Counted from the stretch's first letter, positions 36,501 through 52,000 are shown. The stretch: 64,000 bases of DNA from Aradus depressus (GCA_963662175.1 OY759222.1:16688222-16752221), one strand, 5' to 3'. Notes: generated by a model not told the origin, from the sequence alone. Numbers and translations: made by a program.

Positions 36501-39500
36501 TTGTAATATTTATCTTTTATTTTGTAATTATCTAAAGGCATTAAATAAAAAAAAAAAAAAAAAAAAAAACCTATCGATGTTCAAACAAATCGACTAAAGG
36601 GAAGGGGGAGAGGTTTGACTCAAAAACTTTAAAGAACGACACCTATTAATTTTCAGCGGAATCGGGAGAAGGGAAAGTGGGATCAGATGGGTCTCAACTT
36701 AAAAAAAAACCGAGGGAGTGCTGTAAAAATGTGGTTGATATAAGGAAGTCTTATTATCACTACATCCTCCATATTTTTAACATTGTATTACCGTCCTACC
36801 TACTCCAACTCAAGCAGTAAATACGAATCCTCTACAATCCAACCCCCCCACCCTCCCCCGGAAGGGTCTCCCACCACAAATACTAAAATGTTGTGACTAC
36901 TAAATAACAGATAAGTAGGTCACTTATTACTTAAACATTTACTCGTTCCTTATTGACGGGAGACAACTGTTGTGTTTCAGAAGCGGATCGAAGAGGCGCA
37001 TGACGCGGCGCGAACTGGGGATGTGAGTCGACTGGAGCGGATCCTGACCAGAGACAAAGGTCTTCAGATCGAGCTAAGCAAGGATCAGTCCGGTCTAAGT
37101 CTACTTCACAAGGCAGTCCTCCACGGTCACCATCGTCTTCAGCAGTGGCTCATCCAAAGTTATCCACACACACTACATCTTCTTGACAGGGTAGGTCACT
37201 ATATTTTTACTTCCCCAGATTAAAATCAAAAATTCGATGCGGAGTTTTCAACAGAATTTTATGTATTCCGACCCTCTCATTATAAAAATTTTAAAAAATC
37301 TGTGTCTATGTGTCTAACATGTTAACTATTGGCGGTAAGACATTTAATTTTAAAAGCACGGAAACCACAGCGTGCATTTGCTGCTGCTGCCTTTGCATTT
37401 TTGCTGCTCATGTAAAGTCAGCTTAAGTATTACAGTCAGTGGTTACCTCAGGGGGAGCTTCTAGAGGTCCGAGTCTCCCAAATTAATAACAAAAAGTCTG
37501 CAGCGCTAACCACGGAAACTGCGGGCTGTACCCCCGGGAGTCTATACCACCACCCCTGTAGCCTAACTTCGCCCCTCCCCCTGTTCAAAATCCAGGCTAC
37601 GCCCGTCTGGGTACATATATAAAATTTCGTGTTGATACATACATTCTATCGGGGAGTATTCGTGTTCACAGACACACACAACCAATAATTATTACTTCTT
37701 CAGTTATACGAAGTATAGGGGACATCAAAAAATATATTCGATCAAAAATTCGCTGCGGAGTTTTCAACTGAATTTAATGTTTTCCGACTACCGTTTTCAT
37801 TATGTTTTCAGATGCGGAGTTTTCAACAGAATTTAATGTTTTCCGACTACCGTTTTCATTATGTTTTCAGATGCAGAGTTTTCAACAGAATTTCATGTAT
37901 TCCGACCCTCTCATTATAAAAATTTAAAAAAATCTATGTGTCTAACATGTTAACTCCCAATATAATGCATATATCGACAGCAAAGATAGCGAGTTCGAAA
38001 GCCGGCTCTATAGATTTTTTTTATCTAGGAGATGTTAAGCGATGGTCCCGAGCCTGAACGATATTGTACTCGTTAAAAACCCCTACCCTGCGTGGAAAAA
38101 CATGGGTAGGCAAAATTTAGGACTTCCACAGCAGTCATGTTAGCAGTTATGTTCACCAGAGCGACGAAAGTGTTCCCTGGTAGTAGGCGATATGACTTCG
38201 TAATTAATGCCGGTCACAATAACTAACTTACTCGACACAAAATTTTATATGTATATCCAGAACCCCATAAGGACGACACCTATTAATTTTCAGACAAATC
38301 CGTCAAAGGAAAGGGGAGATTAGAGGGGAGGCTTAACACAAAAACTTTAATAACTATAATAAAAAATAACCTTATGAAAAATATAATATCACAGGAATTG
38401 CCGCAAATACTAGAATAAAAAACACTGAAATAATTTCAATAAACTCCGGAAGGAACATCCGTCACTTTGACAGTTATGAGAATCATGGTGCAGTCAGAAC
38501 ACCCGTCATTTTGACCGGTATAGTTTCAGAAAAAATGGTACTTACCAAAAATGGCGAGCGACAGCACAACTTCAATGTTACCTGGCCGCTTGCACTGGCC
38601 TAACTAAAGATGTCACTTAGAGCCAGCCTGCTGATGCGAACGGGCGCGCCTTTTTCGGTGCAAATGTGCGCCTTAGCAGTCATAATGACCGATATTCCGC
38701 ATAAAGGGTTAAAGTTAACAACTTGGGAGATAAAGTTACTGCTTAAAGTTGCCAACTGGGGAGATAAAGTTACTGCTTAAAGTTGCCAACTGGGGAGATA
38801 AAGTTACTGCTTAAAGTTGCCAACTGGGGAGATAAAGTTACTAGCCTGCTTGAAGTTACTTGCCAACAGTAACTTTACCATATTACAAATGGAACAAACT
38901 TTAATTCATTTCAATATAAAAAAAAAAAAAATCTAAGTAAATATAGTTAGTTATTATGACTCATGGCAGACTTTAACTACGACGTCATATCGCCTACTAC
39001 CAGAGAGCTGATTCGTCACTCTGGTGGACATGGGTCGGAATCTACAGTTTATTGTTTGCCTACCTAGGTTTCACCTAGGATAAGGGTCTTAATCGCATGC
39101 TCAGGTCCATTGCTTAGCGTCCAATCTGAAGGACGGCGTGTTCATGTGTTTTTACCTCACAGATAATTATAAATTTAAGGGCCTCTGCCGAGTTTCAAAC
39201 TTGCGATCTTCAACTCAGTAGGCTAGTCACATTTCTTCTCATTGTATAGTAGAATTAAGACGGACTATAACTCTTTTTAGAACCATCTGTTCCGAAACTC
39301 CTTCAAGAAATTACATTAGTGCCGGATTTAGCAATAAGCCCAGTAGGCCCTGGCCTAGGGTGGCAAATTTGAAAGATTATTATTATCAAATTTTCATAAA
39401 ATAGTTGTTAAAATCAATTATTAATTTGTAAATTGTTTATCAAATCATTTGATATTGATACTTTATATATTAAAGATCAATGGTGTTATTGGTGGTTGTG

Positions 39501-42500
39501 AAATATCGATGTTTTAATATCGATAGTGGATAGTAGAGTAAGAGAAATATGGAAAAATATATTATAAATAAATCATCGAATTTCTATTATTTGGCAAATT
39601 CAAAGAAATACCGGTATTGTCTTTATATTATAATGATATTATCGATGATATTGCTAATAAGAAATCACACCGGAAGCCATTGTGAATTGATCTATATAAT
39701 ACGTTGTTTTTCTTTTTTATTTTACAAGTTTTTATCTCTTTTGAAATTTATATTTTAAATATATAAGTCAATTTAAACAGTTGTTTGCATTCATTTGTAT
39801 TTTCCTTATGGTAAACTACACAAAAATGTATTTTTTAATTATTTAATTAAACCCTCAGACTAATAACACAGTGCCCACCATACATAAACAACAGAACACT
39901 TCATAAAGATCTTATGATACACACAGTACCCGACACAATACAAACTACTTACATACGGTTTTTTTAGGAAACTTCACACACATACAAACCCAGAAATACG
40001 TACTTTATCTTCACAACACTTACCACAAAACCACCCAAGAAGGTTGAAGAGAAGATGGAACCGCGACTTACTGCCTTGGATCATATTCGTTCTTAAATTT
40101 TTTTTTACATTAGTTCCCTTAACTTTTATCATCTCTCTCACCCATCCATCAAAATTGTCTTTCAATTCCTTTTTATTTATTTACTTATTTATTTTTTTTG
40201 TTCTTGTCCTAATAATTAAGATAAATTTTCGTTCCGAGGACCTACCACTGGGTGGCCTTCCTCTCACATGCCCTTCACGTCAACATATCAATACCATCAT
40301 AGATGCTGGTTGTTGCACCCTAGCAACAGTTGTATCTTTATAAATAAAAGACAAAAAAAAAAAAAATAATGGAGAAGAAAAGTTTAAATTCTGTTCAAAA
40401 TACATTATTATTATTAATAGTTGTATAAATAGCTGTATTCTGTGCAATAAAAAGTATTGGATTTGTAATGTTTGCATATTTTATACATGAAATAAATGTA
40501 TGCACTAATTTTTTTAAGTTAGGGGTGGCAAGACGTCAGTGGGATATACTTAAAAAATATATAAATCCGGGCCTGGATTACATATACAATATATTTATGG
40601 TGAAATGAAGAAGCGCGCCACTTGATGTGGGGTGGGAACACGAAGGAGGGGGATGTGAATTTTCCCAGAGTTCTTCATGTCACTCTTATGACGGGTTTAT
40701 CTTCATGTGTAGCTGTGAGGCTTCTCTAGTATCTCTCATGACACCCAGAATAGCATTCGTGCATCTAACAACATCTATAGTTTATTTTGACATTTCAGAG
40801 AGATATTACACAATAAAGTTCTTCACCTTATAAGGTAACAAGTAAAGTTAGCCAAAATATCTTCCAACTGTAATACAAGTATAATAATAAGAAAATTAAT
40901 AATAATATTTATTTCCTAAATAAATATAACAAACATATTTGTTTAAAATACTGTGTATTCCACTAAAATATTCACATAAAAACTACAGTTTTCGGTATTA
41001 CAGTTGTGGTAATTAAAAAAATGGTGTTAAATATAATAATATATAAATAATGATTAAATAAACAAAATTAATAATAATTAAAACAAAAAGAATAAATAAT
41101 AAATATTACCCAAATTGCATTTTGATTTCTACAGTAATTTCCGAAAAGGGCCCTAAAAAATATCAAAAGTTCAAGATGGGCAATTTTGAAGAAAGTACAC
41201 ATATTTAAAAAAAATTCAATTAACAAATTTTTCATTTGAATTCTTTTTTCACAAATTTTTCAAAAAAATTTTCGAAATTTTTTTAAAGTTTCAAAAAAAT
41301 GACAATGTTTTCAAAAAAAATTTTCAAAAAAATTGTCAAAAAAAATTTTTCAACAAAATTTTCAAAAAATTTTTCGAAAAATTCAAAAAAAAAATTTTTC
41401 AAAAAAATTTTTCAAAAACAATTTCAAAAAAAAATTTTCAAAAGAATTTTTCAAAAAAAATTTTCAAAAAAATGTTCAAAAAAAATTTTCATGAGGGATC
41501 ATTGCTTATCATTCCATCCGAAGGACGACGTGCTCAAGGTTTTTTCGAAACAAATTTATCTGTTACAATTTTCAACAGGTCGTTCCTCAACTTAATAATG
41601 GATACTAATTTTATTAAATTGTTTACTATAGATATTATTGAGGGCGCTGGTAGGTCAGTGGTATGCGGGCTTGTCTTCTGAGCTCAAGAACGTGGGTTCG
41701 AAACCCGTCCGAGGCCCTTAGTTTATTTTATCTGGGAGGTAAAATAAACTTAAGCACGCCGTCCTTCGGATGGGACGTTAAGCGATGGTCCCGAGCCTGT
41801 ACGATGTCAGGTACTCGTTAAAGACCCCTGCTCTAGGTGAATAAAAATTTAGGGTAGGCAAAATTTAGGACTCCCAGAGGAGAGTCGAGCTCATGTCTAC
41901 CAGAGTGAAGAAAGAGCGCTCTGGTAGTAGGCGATATGACCTCGTAGTTAAAGCCCGGGCATGAGTCATAATAACTAACTAATATTGTTTTCCGCTATTG
42001 AATCTGTTATTTTCTGCTATTACTGAAAGAAAATAGCAGCCAAAAAAGAACATATTGGTAATATGTGATAATATAACAACTCAGGATTACTATTGACTGT
42101 TTAGAAGCGGAGGAGCCCATTGCACTACGCTGGAGCCAGCCCAGACAGTGAGGAAGTGTGGCGCCGACTGACCACTGCTGGTGCAGACCCGACTGCAGTT
42201 GATTTCCACGGACACACTCCCAGCTTCTATATGCAACATCCTCGTAAAGCACGACCACCCCGACCTCAGCCACTCCCCTCCTCTGATAAAGGTACATACA
42301 CTACATTAAGGATCTGCTCTCCCTCCATAGTCATCGACTGTCAAACCTGCAACTTACAAGAACGCATTCTGTGATAATTATTTTAATTACCACATTTCTT
42401 GTAGAAATTTGATCTCTTTTCTTTACTTAAATTTTGATTTCTACAGTAGTTTTTCGAAAAAGGCCCTAAAAAAATATTATCAATAATTTAAGACGTGCAA

Positions 42501-42971
42501 TTTTTAAGAAAGTACACGTATATAACAAAAAAAGCTCCATTTAACAAACTTTACCTTGGATTTACAAAGAGATACCAATTTTTTAATAATTTTAAATAAT
42601 ATTAATTTCTAATTCAAAGGGTTTTCAAATGATATTACTGGGCCAACAGGGAAGATGAATAGAATATAATTTTATTAGGACAAATGATTGGGTTATTTTC
42701 TTTATTTACACATTATAATTAAAAAACTAAACATTGAACAAAACAAAATAAAAAAGAAACAAAAGAACAAAATCATAAAACTAAATACTTAAAACTATTC
42801 TTTTTTTCTTTTTGTTTGGGCATATAAAAAAAATTAAATGTACCTTCTTGACGACTCTACCACACAATTTAGATCTCGACAACTCTTCACATTTCACCTT
42901 TAGTCAACTTTCATCTAATTGTTCAACTTCACTATATTAAAAACATCTCAATTTACAGTGCACTGTACCAG

Positions 42972-43011
<40 letters not shown>

Positions 43012-46000
43012 GAGGGAGGTGAAAAACCTTTGATAGGCGAACATATGACAAGATGACAGAAGTCACTGGACAGTGTGAGAGTCTCCCTCATTGGGACTAC
43101 TCACTAAAAAACACCTCCCTGTATCCTCTCCTGCCTCATTATCCCCGTGGAACCGCCATCACGCATTACTTCACGGGGGAGGCTCTAGCTGACGCTCTCC
43201 CTCAAAGACAACTAAGCTTTACTCAATTCCACGCTTCTCCATCTCTCGGAGCTTCCTGAGGACTTCCGCAGCATACCCGCCGACCGCAGTCCACTTCTCC
43301 TGCGACTCCAGCATGCAGCTCACTAGGGTCTCCGGCGTGAGCGGCTCACCTAGAACTCTTTCGAGCTCATGACGCTCCTCGCTGAAGCGAGCACACTGGA
43401 AGAATATGTGCTCAACATCTTCCTTTGCTCCGCAGCAGTGTGGACAGTCCGGGTCTTCTACTCGTTTAAATCTGAACAGGTATGCCCGGAAACACCCGTG
43501 CCCAGACAGAAGTTGGGTCAGGTAGTACCCTACTTCACCGTGGGGCCGGTTTACCCACTTCTCAATATTCAATATTAATCGGCGGGTCCACCTGCCATTC
43601 GGTGAATTTTTCCACCTTGTTTGCCACTGTTGCAGGCTGGTCTTCCTTTCTTCCTCTCGGATCTGTATTTTTTCTGCTTGATCGGTCGTGCGTCGCAGAT
43701 AAAGCCTCTGGCGCTCTTCCGCAGTGATGTCTATCGGGGGCATTCCAGCTATGACGCACACAGCTGTACCAGAGCTAGCTCTCTCTATTTGTTTCACAAC
43801 TGTTTTTTTTATGTTTCTTGTTGTTTTTTTAAAAACCTTTATATATATATATATATAATATATATACTATATTATAATGAAAAAAAATTTCCATTTTTCT
43901 ATATTCATAAAAAAAAGGTTCTGTAGTTTACATCACAATTCATTACATCCGCAGTTATTAGGGTATTTGAATCGAGTCCCTCTTCTCTGGACCCCCTTCC
44001 CATTGACCGGTTTCGATTAATAAGTGCCATCCAGGTTTTAAATTATAATATAAAACTTCAAGTCGATACTCTGATGTACAAAAAGTACACACATTATAAA
44101 TATTAAAATACTATTAACAAAAATTACTGAGCTCAAGATCGTGGGTTCAAAACCTGGCCGAGGCCCTTAGTTTATTTTATCTGGGAGGTAAAATAAACTT
44201 AAGCACGCCGTCCTTCGGATGGGACGTTAAGCGATGGGTCCGAGCCTGTACGATGTCAGGTACTCGTTAAAGACCCCTACCATAGGAGAATAAAAATTTA
44301 GGGTAGGCAAAATTTAGGACTCCCACAGTAGAGCCGGGCATGAGTCATAAAACCTAACCTAACCTATAAAATGAATAATTAGATTAGCTTTTATTAAAAG
44401 TGAAAAACGACAGAAGTCGCCCGTGCCATATCGCTACATCAGAACAAGACTTTCATAACTCAAAAAATATCGAATTCGTACTAACTGATAGGAAGACTGG
44501 TAATAAGTAAGTACTATTAACCGTGTAAAAGCTTATTGCTCTAGCAATATCTAGCAGTTTTCTAAATATCAAAAGTAAAGTACCATTAGGGTCCCCGCCC
44601 ACTAGGCAGCTAGGCCGCCGCAGCCAAAATGTTGAGCAGCCAGTTGTCAGCAGCCATGGGCATGCATAGTCAAAGCATGCTGTGTTTTATATAATTATGT
44701 GCGAGAAAGAGAGGGATATAGATTTCAAGACACGCTATACGTCCCTCCTGAGTTGGAAATTCCACCAGGTCCTCCAACCAGGGGAAACTGATCATCAACG
44801 GCATATAGGGATTTATTTGAGGATTATTTTAATAATGAAAATCCGCTAGAATGGCAAAACAGAGTTGCATTAGGATAGTAATTATTATATACTTTTATAT
44901 ATTACATTAATAAAAAAAAAATATACTTCCCGTATAAATTTCTCTGTATCAAAAGTCATTTTTGTTTGAAAAAGATGTGGTTGCTGCAACAAGTGAGCGG
45001 GTACTGAGGCAGCCTCATAGTTTATAATGTTATGTTGGCTGCGGGCAGCCACGTGGCTGCCTGTGCAGGTGTGCAGGATGTAGTGGCCGCCGGAGCCAGA
45101 ACTTCTTGGCTGCCTAGTGCGTGGGTTCTTATAAGTTATCACATGTCGGATTGGCTGGGGCAGTCAGGCTGCGGCAGCCTGGCTGCCTAGTGGGCGGCCG
45201 GCCTTAAGGATCAGTGAATTTTAAAACGTGATTTCCCAAAATACCACATTTTTTTAGTAGTGACAGTCTTGTTCTGAGGTAGCGATATAGTTACATCTAG
45301 TTACCATGTAGTGTGGAGAGAAACCTGAACCAAGTGACATCACACTGATGATAGAGACATGAATGTATAAAACATTAAATAGAAAATGAAATTTTTTTTG
45401 ATGAAGTAGCTATCAATATATTGTATACAGGGTGTATCGCAAGCAGATGACAATACTCGGGGGGGGGGGGGTCAATGCCCCACTCAAGTACACTAAGAAA
45501 CCGGGGTGTGAAATCTGACTACACTGTCGTAATCAACGTTAAATTTTCTAATAGGTGACATGTTTTTTGACATGAAAATCGAAAAGATTGAAATAGGAGG
45601 CTAACGTTTATTTCAAAAGGAACACCTGTTTAAATTGTTTGGCAAATTTTCAGTTTCCCGTAATTTGTTTTCTCTATTCGCTAGGATGTCCCAAATTCAC
45701 CAAAAGTTAGCAAAAATATGGCCCTTTAAAAAAATACCTAATGTTGTTCTTTATTGTCGACCATTGCCGGAGTGAGACAGGAGAAAAGATGAAAAACATG
45801 GTAAACCTAACTTACACAAAGCGAGACTTTTGACAAAATGAACTAATTCATTATCTAAAAAAAAATGAAATTACTACATTAATCTTTCAGAGATAAGAAA
45901 CCCCATTAGCAGGGTGGTTTGTGTATGTTTAGCGCCCTTCCTGAAGTCGCCTAACCCAGCCCAGTTCGCCATTAGAAACAATTGTCAATTTATTTTACTC

Positions 46001-49000
46001 TCAAATTTCAAATATAAATTAAATTCAATATAAATACAAATAAAAGAATATTAATAAATAGTTTCCAATTTGTGACAGACCGTTTTGACATGTCAAATTT
46101 GAGGGACTTAATTCTCGATTTACATGTCCATGTCGAGGTATCGATTTCTTAATATTTATCCATCTTTGATAGAGGCTATTGACATGCGAGGTGCCTTTTA
46201 TCGATCCCTTTCTATCTTGCAATAAATAATAAATCAACCGGACATTCGATGGTTTTCTCTTTGTACTAATAGTTGTCATAACAAAGGAAATGGTACGGAA
46301 GCCAATCCATGTCAAATGTAGATATAGTTAATTATTGTGACTCATGCCCGGGCTTTAACCCGACTCAATATGAGTCGTAAAATTTACTTATCAAGATTTA
46401 GTTAAGGCTAGAGGTCTTTAACGAGTAATGGACATCATACAGACTCGGAACCATCGCTTAACGTCCCATCAATAGGACGGTGGGCACAAGTTCTTTTCAT
46501 CTTCCAAATAAAAAAAGTATTCGGTGAATCACTAGTTATGTACTTCCCCAGCACGAGTTAATCAATAACGTTTTTACTCCCTCTCCGAAGCCAATCGATC
46601 GTTGGCGCTAAAACTCAATATTTGACTTACATCGTGGCTTATCCCCATGCCGATACATTCATTACATCCGCAGTTATTAGGGTATTCAAGTCGAGGCTTC
46701 CTTATTTGATCGCCCTCTGCCCTTCAACCGATTTCGCGGGAAATTAAAATGTGCCATCCTTATAGGAGTTAAAAATGCTTCCCGAAACGTCAGTAATTGC
46801 TATTTTAAAAAATAATAATAATAATAAATGGGAGAAACTTTGTTGTAATCAATTTATAATTATTTATATGGATAGAAAAATACTGTTTTTTAAAAATTTG
46901 TACAAGTTATTACAGGGAGATTCTTGAAGTAATGTTGCAATTAATTTTATTTTTATTTTTTTTGTTAAGAAAAACAACTATGTGAAAAAAAATCAATGGA
47001 AAAATATAGAATGAAATTATGGATCATGCCCGGGCTTTAACTACGAGGTTATATCGCCTACTACCAGAGCGCTCTTTTGTTGCTCTGTTGGACATGAGCA
47101 CGACTGTTGGACATGAGCGCTCTTTTGTTGCTCTGTTGGACAGCGCGAGTGGGAGTACTAAATTTAGCCTACACAGATTTTCTTACCTAGGCTAGGGGTC
47201 TTTAACGAGTACCTGAAATCGCAAAGGCTCGGGACCATCGCTTAACGTCCCTTCCGAAGGAAGGTGTGCTGGTTTTTTTGCCTCCCAGATAGAAAATCAG
47301 ATCTTGAGCCAGTGTGCTAGCACGCTAAAAAATAAATTATGATGTAGGTATGTATAATGTTTCTAAAATTTCTTATTTCTAAATAAGTTGAAATTTCAAT
47401 AATTTTGTGTTGTTTTTTTTGTCTACTTACCCAAAAAATAAATTTAAACCTCGATAAAGACGTCACCTATTACTTTTCAGCGGAATCTGACGGAGGGAAG
47501 GGTGAGATAAGAGGGTGACTCATCTCAAAAATCCCTATAACTGCCGATGTAATAAATGAATTAAATTTTAATTAAAAATTGCATAAGGACGGTACTTATA
47601 TTCCGCAAAATTAGCCGAAGAGAAGGGGGGCTCATGATTCCAAAAACGAACAAAGAACCCTGTTCTGCGATGTTTTTGGAGGAAGAGCAAAAACGTAATT
47701 GATTAATTCGTTCTGGAGAAGTACATTGCCGGGTGATTCACCAACGATTTATTTACTTAATTTATTTATCAATGCTCATAATAAATGACACTGCACAGTG
47801 GGGGAATTCACCAACTTAGCAGGAAAAAATTCCTCACTAGAAAGATGGGAACAATTGGTATTGGAAGTAGACTAGTTGTAGACATTGAACCCAAGAGGTG
47901 GGTCTCAGTTGTTTACAATAAGTGAGCAAAGCCGGAATGTAAACATAGGAAAGACACGTCATTATCTTTTCACATCCGTTACATTCTGACAGCTGTACAT
48001 TTATTTTTCAAACCTTAGCTAATATGTCTGAGTCAGGAGAAGCTGAGTGAATAAACTATATTGTTTATTTTGCCAAAATAGTGCATAAATTAATTAAATG
48101 CAATGCATAAAGTTGTTTATTGGAAATTTTACATTCTGAAAACCTCTCAAAAAATTGCAGGCGATTGCATGCCTTCTACTTAGCATTTTTCTCTTGGTAA
48201 TTTAGTATTCTAATTGTTGTAAAAGAAGCAGAACCTTAGCTCTCCTTGATAAGCCCCAGTATTTTTTTTTTCCTTTTACAGGAAGTTCTAATGTAGTGAA
48301 GAACTCTTACATGTTATCACTATGGTTGAAATTCAAGAGTCTTAAACGAAACGTAGCGGCTCGGGGAATGGCGGTTGCACTTCAAAAACGATTATCCAAC
48401 AAAATAATTGAGAAAGCTCGTCCAAGAAAATTGAATAATTTCATAAAAAGTGCGGAATTGCGAAAGTATCGTTAAGTATCGTATATTTTCCGACGGATGT
48501 GTTATCGCTGCTAAGAGAACCCAACTTGTAGTTACCAACCAACTCAGGCCCGTGCGCAGAAATCAATTAAGGGGGGGGTTTTGAAATAAAAGTTTTTTTT
48601 TCAATAATATGTAAAAACACACAAACTGTTATTTTAATTTTTAAAGACGTTTGCATGTAAAAACTTCATATTTATTTCTCATTACTTAACGGATTAATTC
48701 TTCGAGGTAACGAAAAAAATTCTTCCAGAATTTTTTGCACATTTATCTGCATTTCACGGTGTATATTGAGGGAGGCTAAGCCGTTGAGCCGATCTTCAGA
48801 CATTGTCGATCTAATGTACGTTTTCAGACGACGCAATGTTGAAAAGGAGCGTTCATTTTTCGCTGTCGTCACGGGTAAAATGGCCATAATGCGAAGCATT
48901 TGGTGTACGTTCGGGAACGCGTCTGCATTGCAAATTTCAAGGGCTTCGAGAGAATTTTTGATGTCCTTTTCAATAATGCGTCGTCTCCAGAGTATGACTT

Positions 49001-52000
49001 CATTCACCCATGCGTCACGCGAATCATCGTGCAAAATTGAAGAGTAGGGTTCGAATAATTTTTCACATGACTCTTCATCAAATTTTTTCATTTTGTTCGG
49101 AAAAAGGCAAGCGAAATTCGATAAAATATTGCGATGATTCAGAAACCGGTCCTGTAAATGTGTCACAAACGAATCAAGGTATGGTATATAAATCGTAATT
49201 CGAAAATAATCTTCAACTGAATCAGTTTGCACGTTAGAACGTTGCGTTTGTCTTGAAGCTGTCCTTGGTTTTCGCAATTGAATGTCGTATTCTTCGCTGA
49301 TTTGGCTTACAGTTTCGAAAATTTTTCTGAAGTTTACTTTACTTTATAAAGTTTTTGTGAAAAATTTTCACATTTCATGAAATTCATTATTAAAATTAGC
49401 TACGTTTCATAGAGATCCATAAGTTTCAAAAACTTGATTTATAAAAAACCGAAATTTTGTTATCATCTGGAAATTTTATAAGGTATTTTATAGAAACTTC
49501 ATAGAACTCGAGTTACCAGGTTTGTCATTTCAACTTGTGAAAAATTCAGTACTTACATTTTCGACATCTATCCGTGGTTTTTTGCACAAAAAGCGAAGGA
49601 TATCCATGTAAAAATTCACGTTCAAACAAATAAACGTTAGAAATAACTGTCAACAACCGTTAATTAATGAACAATGTCGAGCAAACAACAAGGAAAAAAA
49701 TGCACTTTCCTCATGTCATTGTCATAAGAAGATTGACGATGATACAGCGACAATTGACGATCACCCACAATCGATAGAGGTCGATAGCGCGGAAATTGAA
49801 ATGAAAAGTGTGTTATACTTTTCCAATCCAGTAAATTTATCCTCGTACAAGTGTTAAGTGAATAATTTATATAAATTATTTATTTATAACAATATCTTTA
49901 GCATTGTTTTTGAATAAAAAGTACAAAGAATTATTTTGTAGAACTGTACAGTTAATTTAAGAATCCAAAATATAACTTTTGAAAATACATGACATTTTCG
50001 TGGAAAAAAACTTTAATGATGATAGTCATAAAGTACAAGAGAGTCCTAATGGGGGGGGGTTCGAACCCCCAAAACCCCCCCTTGCGCACGGGCCTGAACC
50101 AACTCATCGTATTATTCTATTATATTTTCATTATTAAACTGCTATTGTACCAGCAAGTGCTTTTTTCATTTTTTTTTTAACCCCAATAACACTTATCTCT
50201 TTAATTATAATATTTTCCTATCATATAGACGCTTGTAAAATATGAGAGCTGAACTTTATAATTTTTTCGCTCTAACTAGGCGTTTTGCCCACAGTACACC
50301 GTTAAGTTAAATTTACATGATTTCTCTATTACGGTTGTACTATTTTTCGTTGTGGCTCATCGTGTTAGAAATTTTAAAATTAAAACTTTAACCTACCTTT
50401 TTGTTACCGAACCGAAGTCGCTAAATCCAAGTATTAAAAATTATTTTTCTCTCTTAGTTCCCACAATAATCTTCTAATTCGTGCCCTCCATTCTGCCACA
50501 CTTCCCCAATGACGGCTTAAGCGTCAATGGCCTAGAGACTTCCTTAGCAGCAGCAGTGACAGTGACAGTGATTAGTTACAAATGAGAGGAAATCAGTGAC
50601 TAGGGTGTTTCCCCACTGGGTGATTTCTCCTCTCTTGACACTGCCATTATTTCTTTGTAGCACATTTGCTTGTATTTATTTTTTATAAAGTTGTAAATTA
50701 AATAAAAAATATCAAGAACCAGTGAGAAAGCACGAATTCGCATTTTGATATTAATTTGATTTTTCAAGTAAACAAGACACTTAAATGAATTTCGTGTTCA
50801 TCCTTTATATAAATATCTGTCACATAAATCATATTTAAATTAAACATGAACTTATTTACATTCATACAGAATAAATACAGTTGTATTTATTTTTTCATTT
50901 ATCGGTTCGTTTATAAATATTATATTAATTTTAGATATAAATTATGATGTTTGGTGAAGAGAAATGATCTTTGACTCTAGAATATTAAAAAAATATTGAT
51001 TTGTCCTCTTGCCTCCCACCACTTTCCATAGATTTTTATAAGCTTAGTTCGTAGTCCAGTTCAAACATGGGAGATGACAGCATGTCCGAGGGTATATACT
51101 TGCTGTTATGGTTTAATTGATTGTCCTTGAGATAAGTGGGTGGCATTATACTGACTGTTTAAAAAACATCATATATTTTCTCATTGTAAAGGGTTGTTCA
51201 TATGATGCTGATTAATTCGTCAGCTTTTGAATTCTGAATAAAAAAATTCGCCAGCTAAAAGAATCCTCACCCAGTGATTATTGTGACTCATGCCCGGGCT
51301 TTAATTCGTTCTGGGGAAATAAATTGCCGTAAATTTTTTTTTTATTTCCCCGGCTGTAAGATGTATAGGGAAGTTATGTAACTTGATGCGGAGTTTTCCG
51401 ACGTCTAGGTACTAAATATAAAAACAAATAAAAATGTTTGTGTTACAGAGAATACGATAACTCCCGATAGAATGAATGTATCGACACGAAGTTTTATATG
51501 TGATTCCAGAACCCTCGAAGGACGACACCTATTAATTTTCAGTCAAATTGGCTAAAGAGAAGGGGGGATTAGGGAGAGACTTAAATCAAAAACTGTAGTA
51601 ACTGCGAACAAAATCTGTGAGAGGTCAGACTATCTTATATTTGACATCCTGTGAAATAATCACTTCTCACTACATCAGCCATCTTCATATTATTGTAGTA
51701 ACTGCCGTTGTGAGGAATATATCGGCACAAAATATCATATGTCAGTTCAAAGCCCCATATGCACGACACTTATTAATTTTTAGTGGAATCGGCAAAAAGG
51801 AAGGGGAGAATGAGAGGGGGGTTCAACTCAAAAACCCCAGAAACTATCGATGTAATGAATGTATCGACATGAAATTTTATATTTGAAGTCAAAACCCATC
51901 AGGCTCAATGCAGAAACCTTTATAACTCCCGATGTATTGAATTTATCGACACAAAATTTAAAATGAGAATTTAGGAGCCTCCATGTAAATCAATTATTGA

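Noticed and set aside
41299..41595. Lys/Phe-rich open frame
   Set aside because: Product of the TTTTCAAAAAAATT low-complexity tract.
43621..43926. Plus-strand frame over the LINE edge
   Set aside because: Crosses the target-site duplication into intron DNA and is antisense to the LINE gene.
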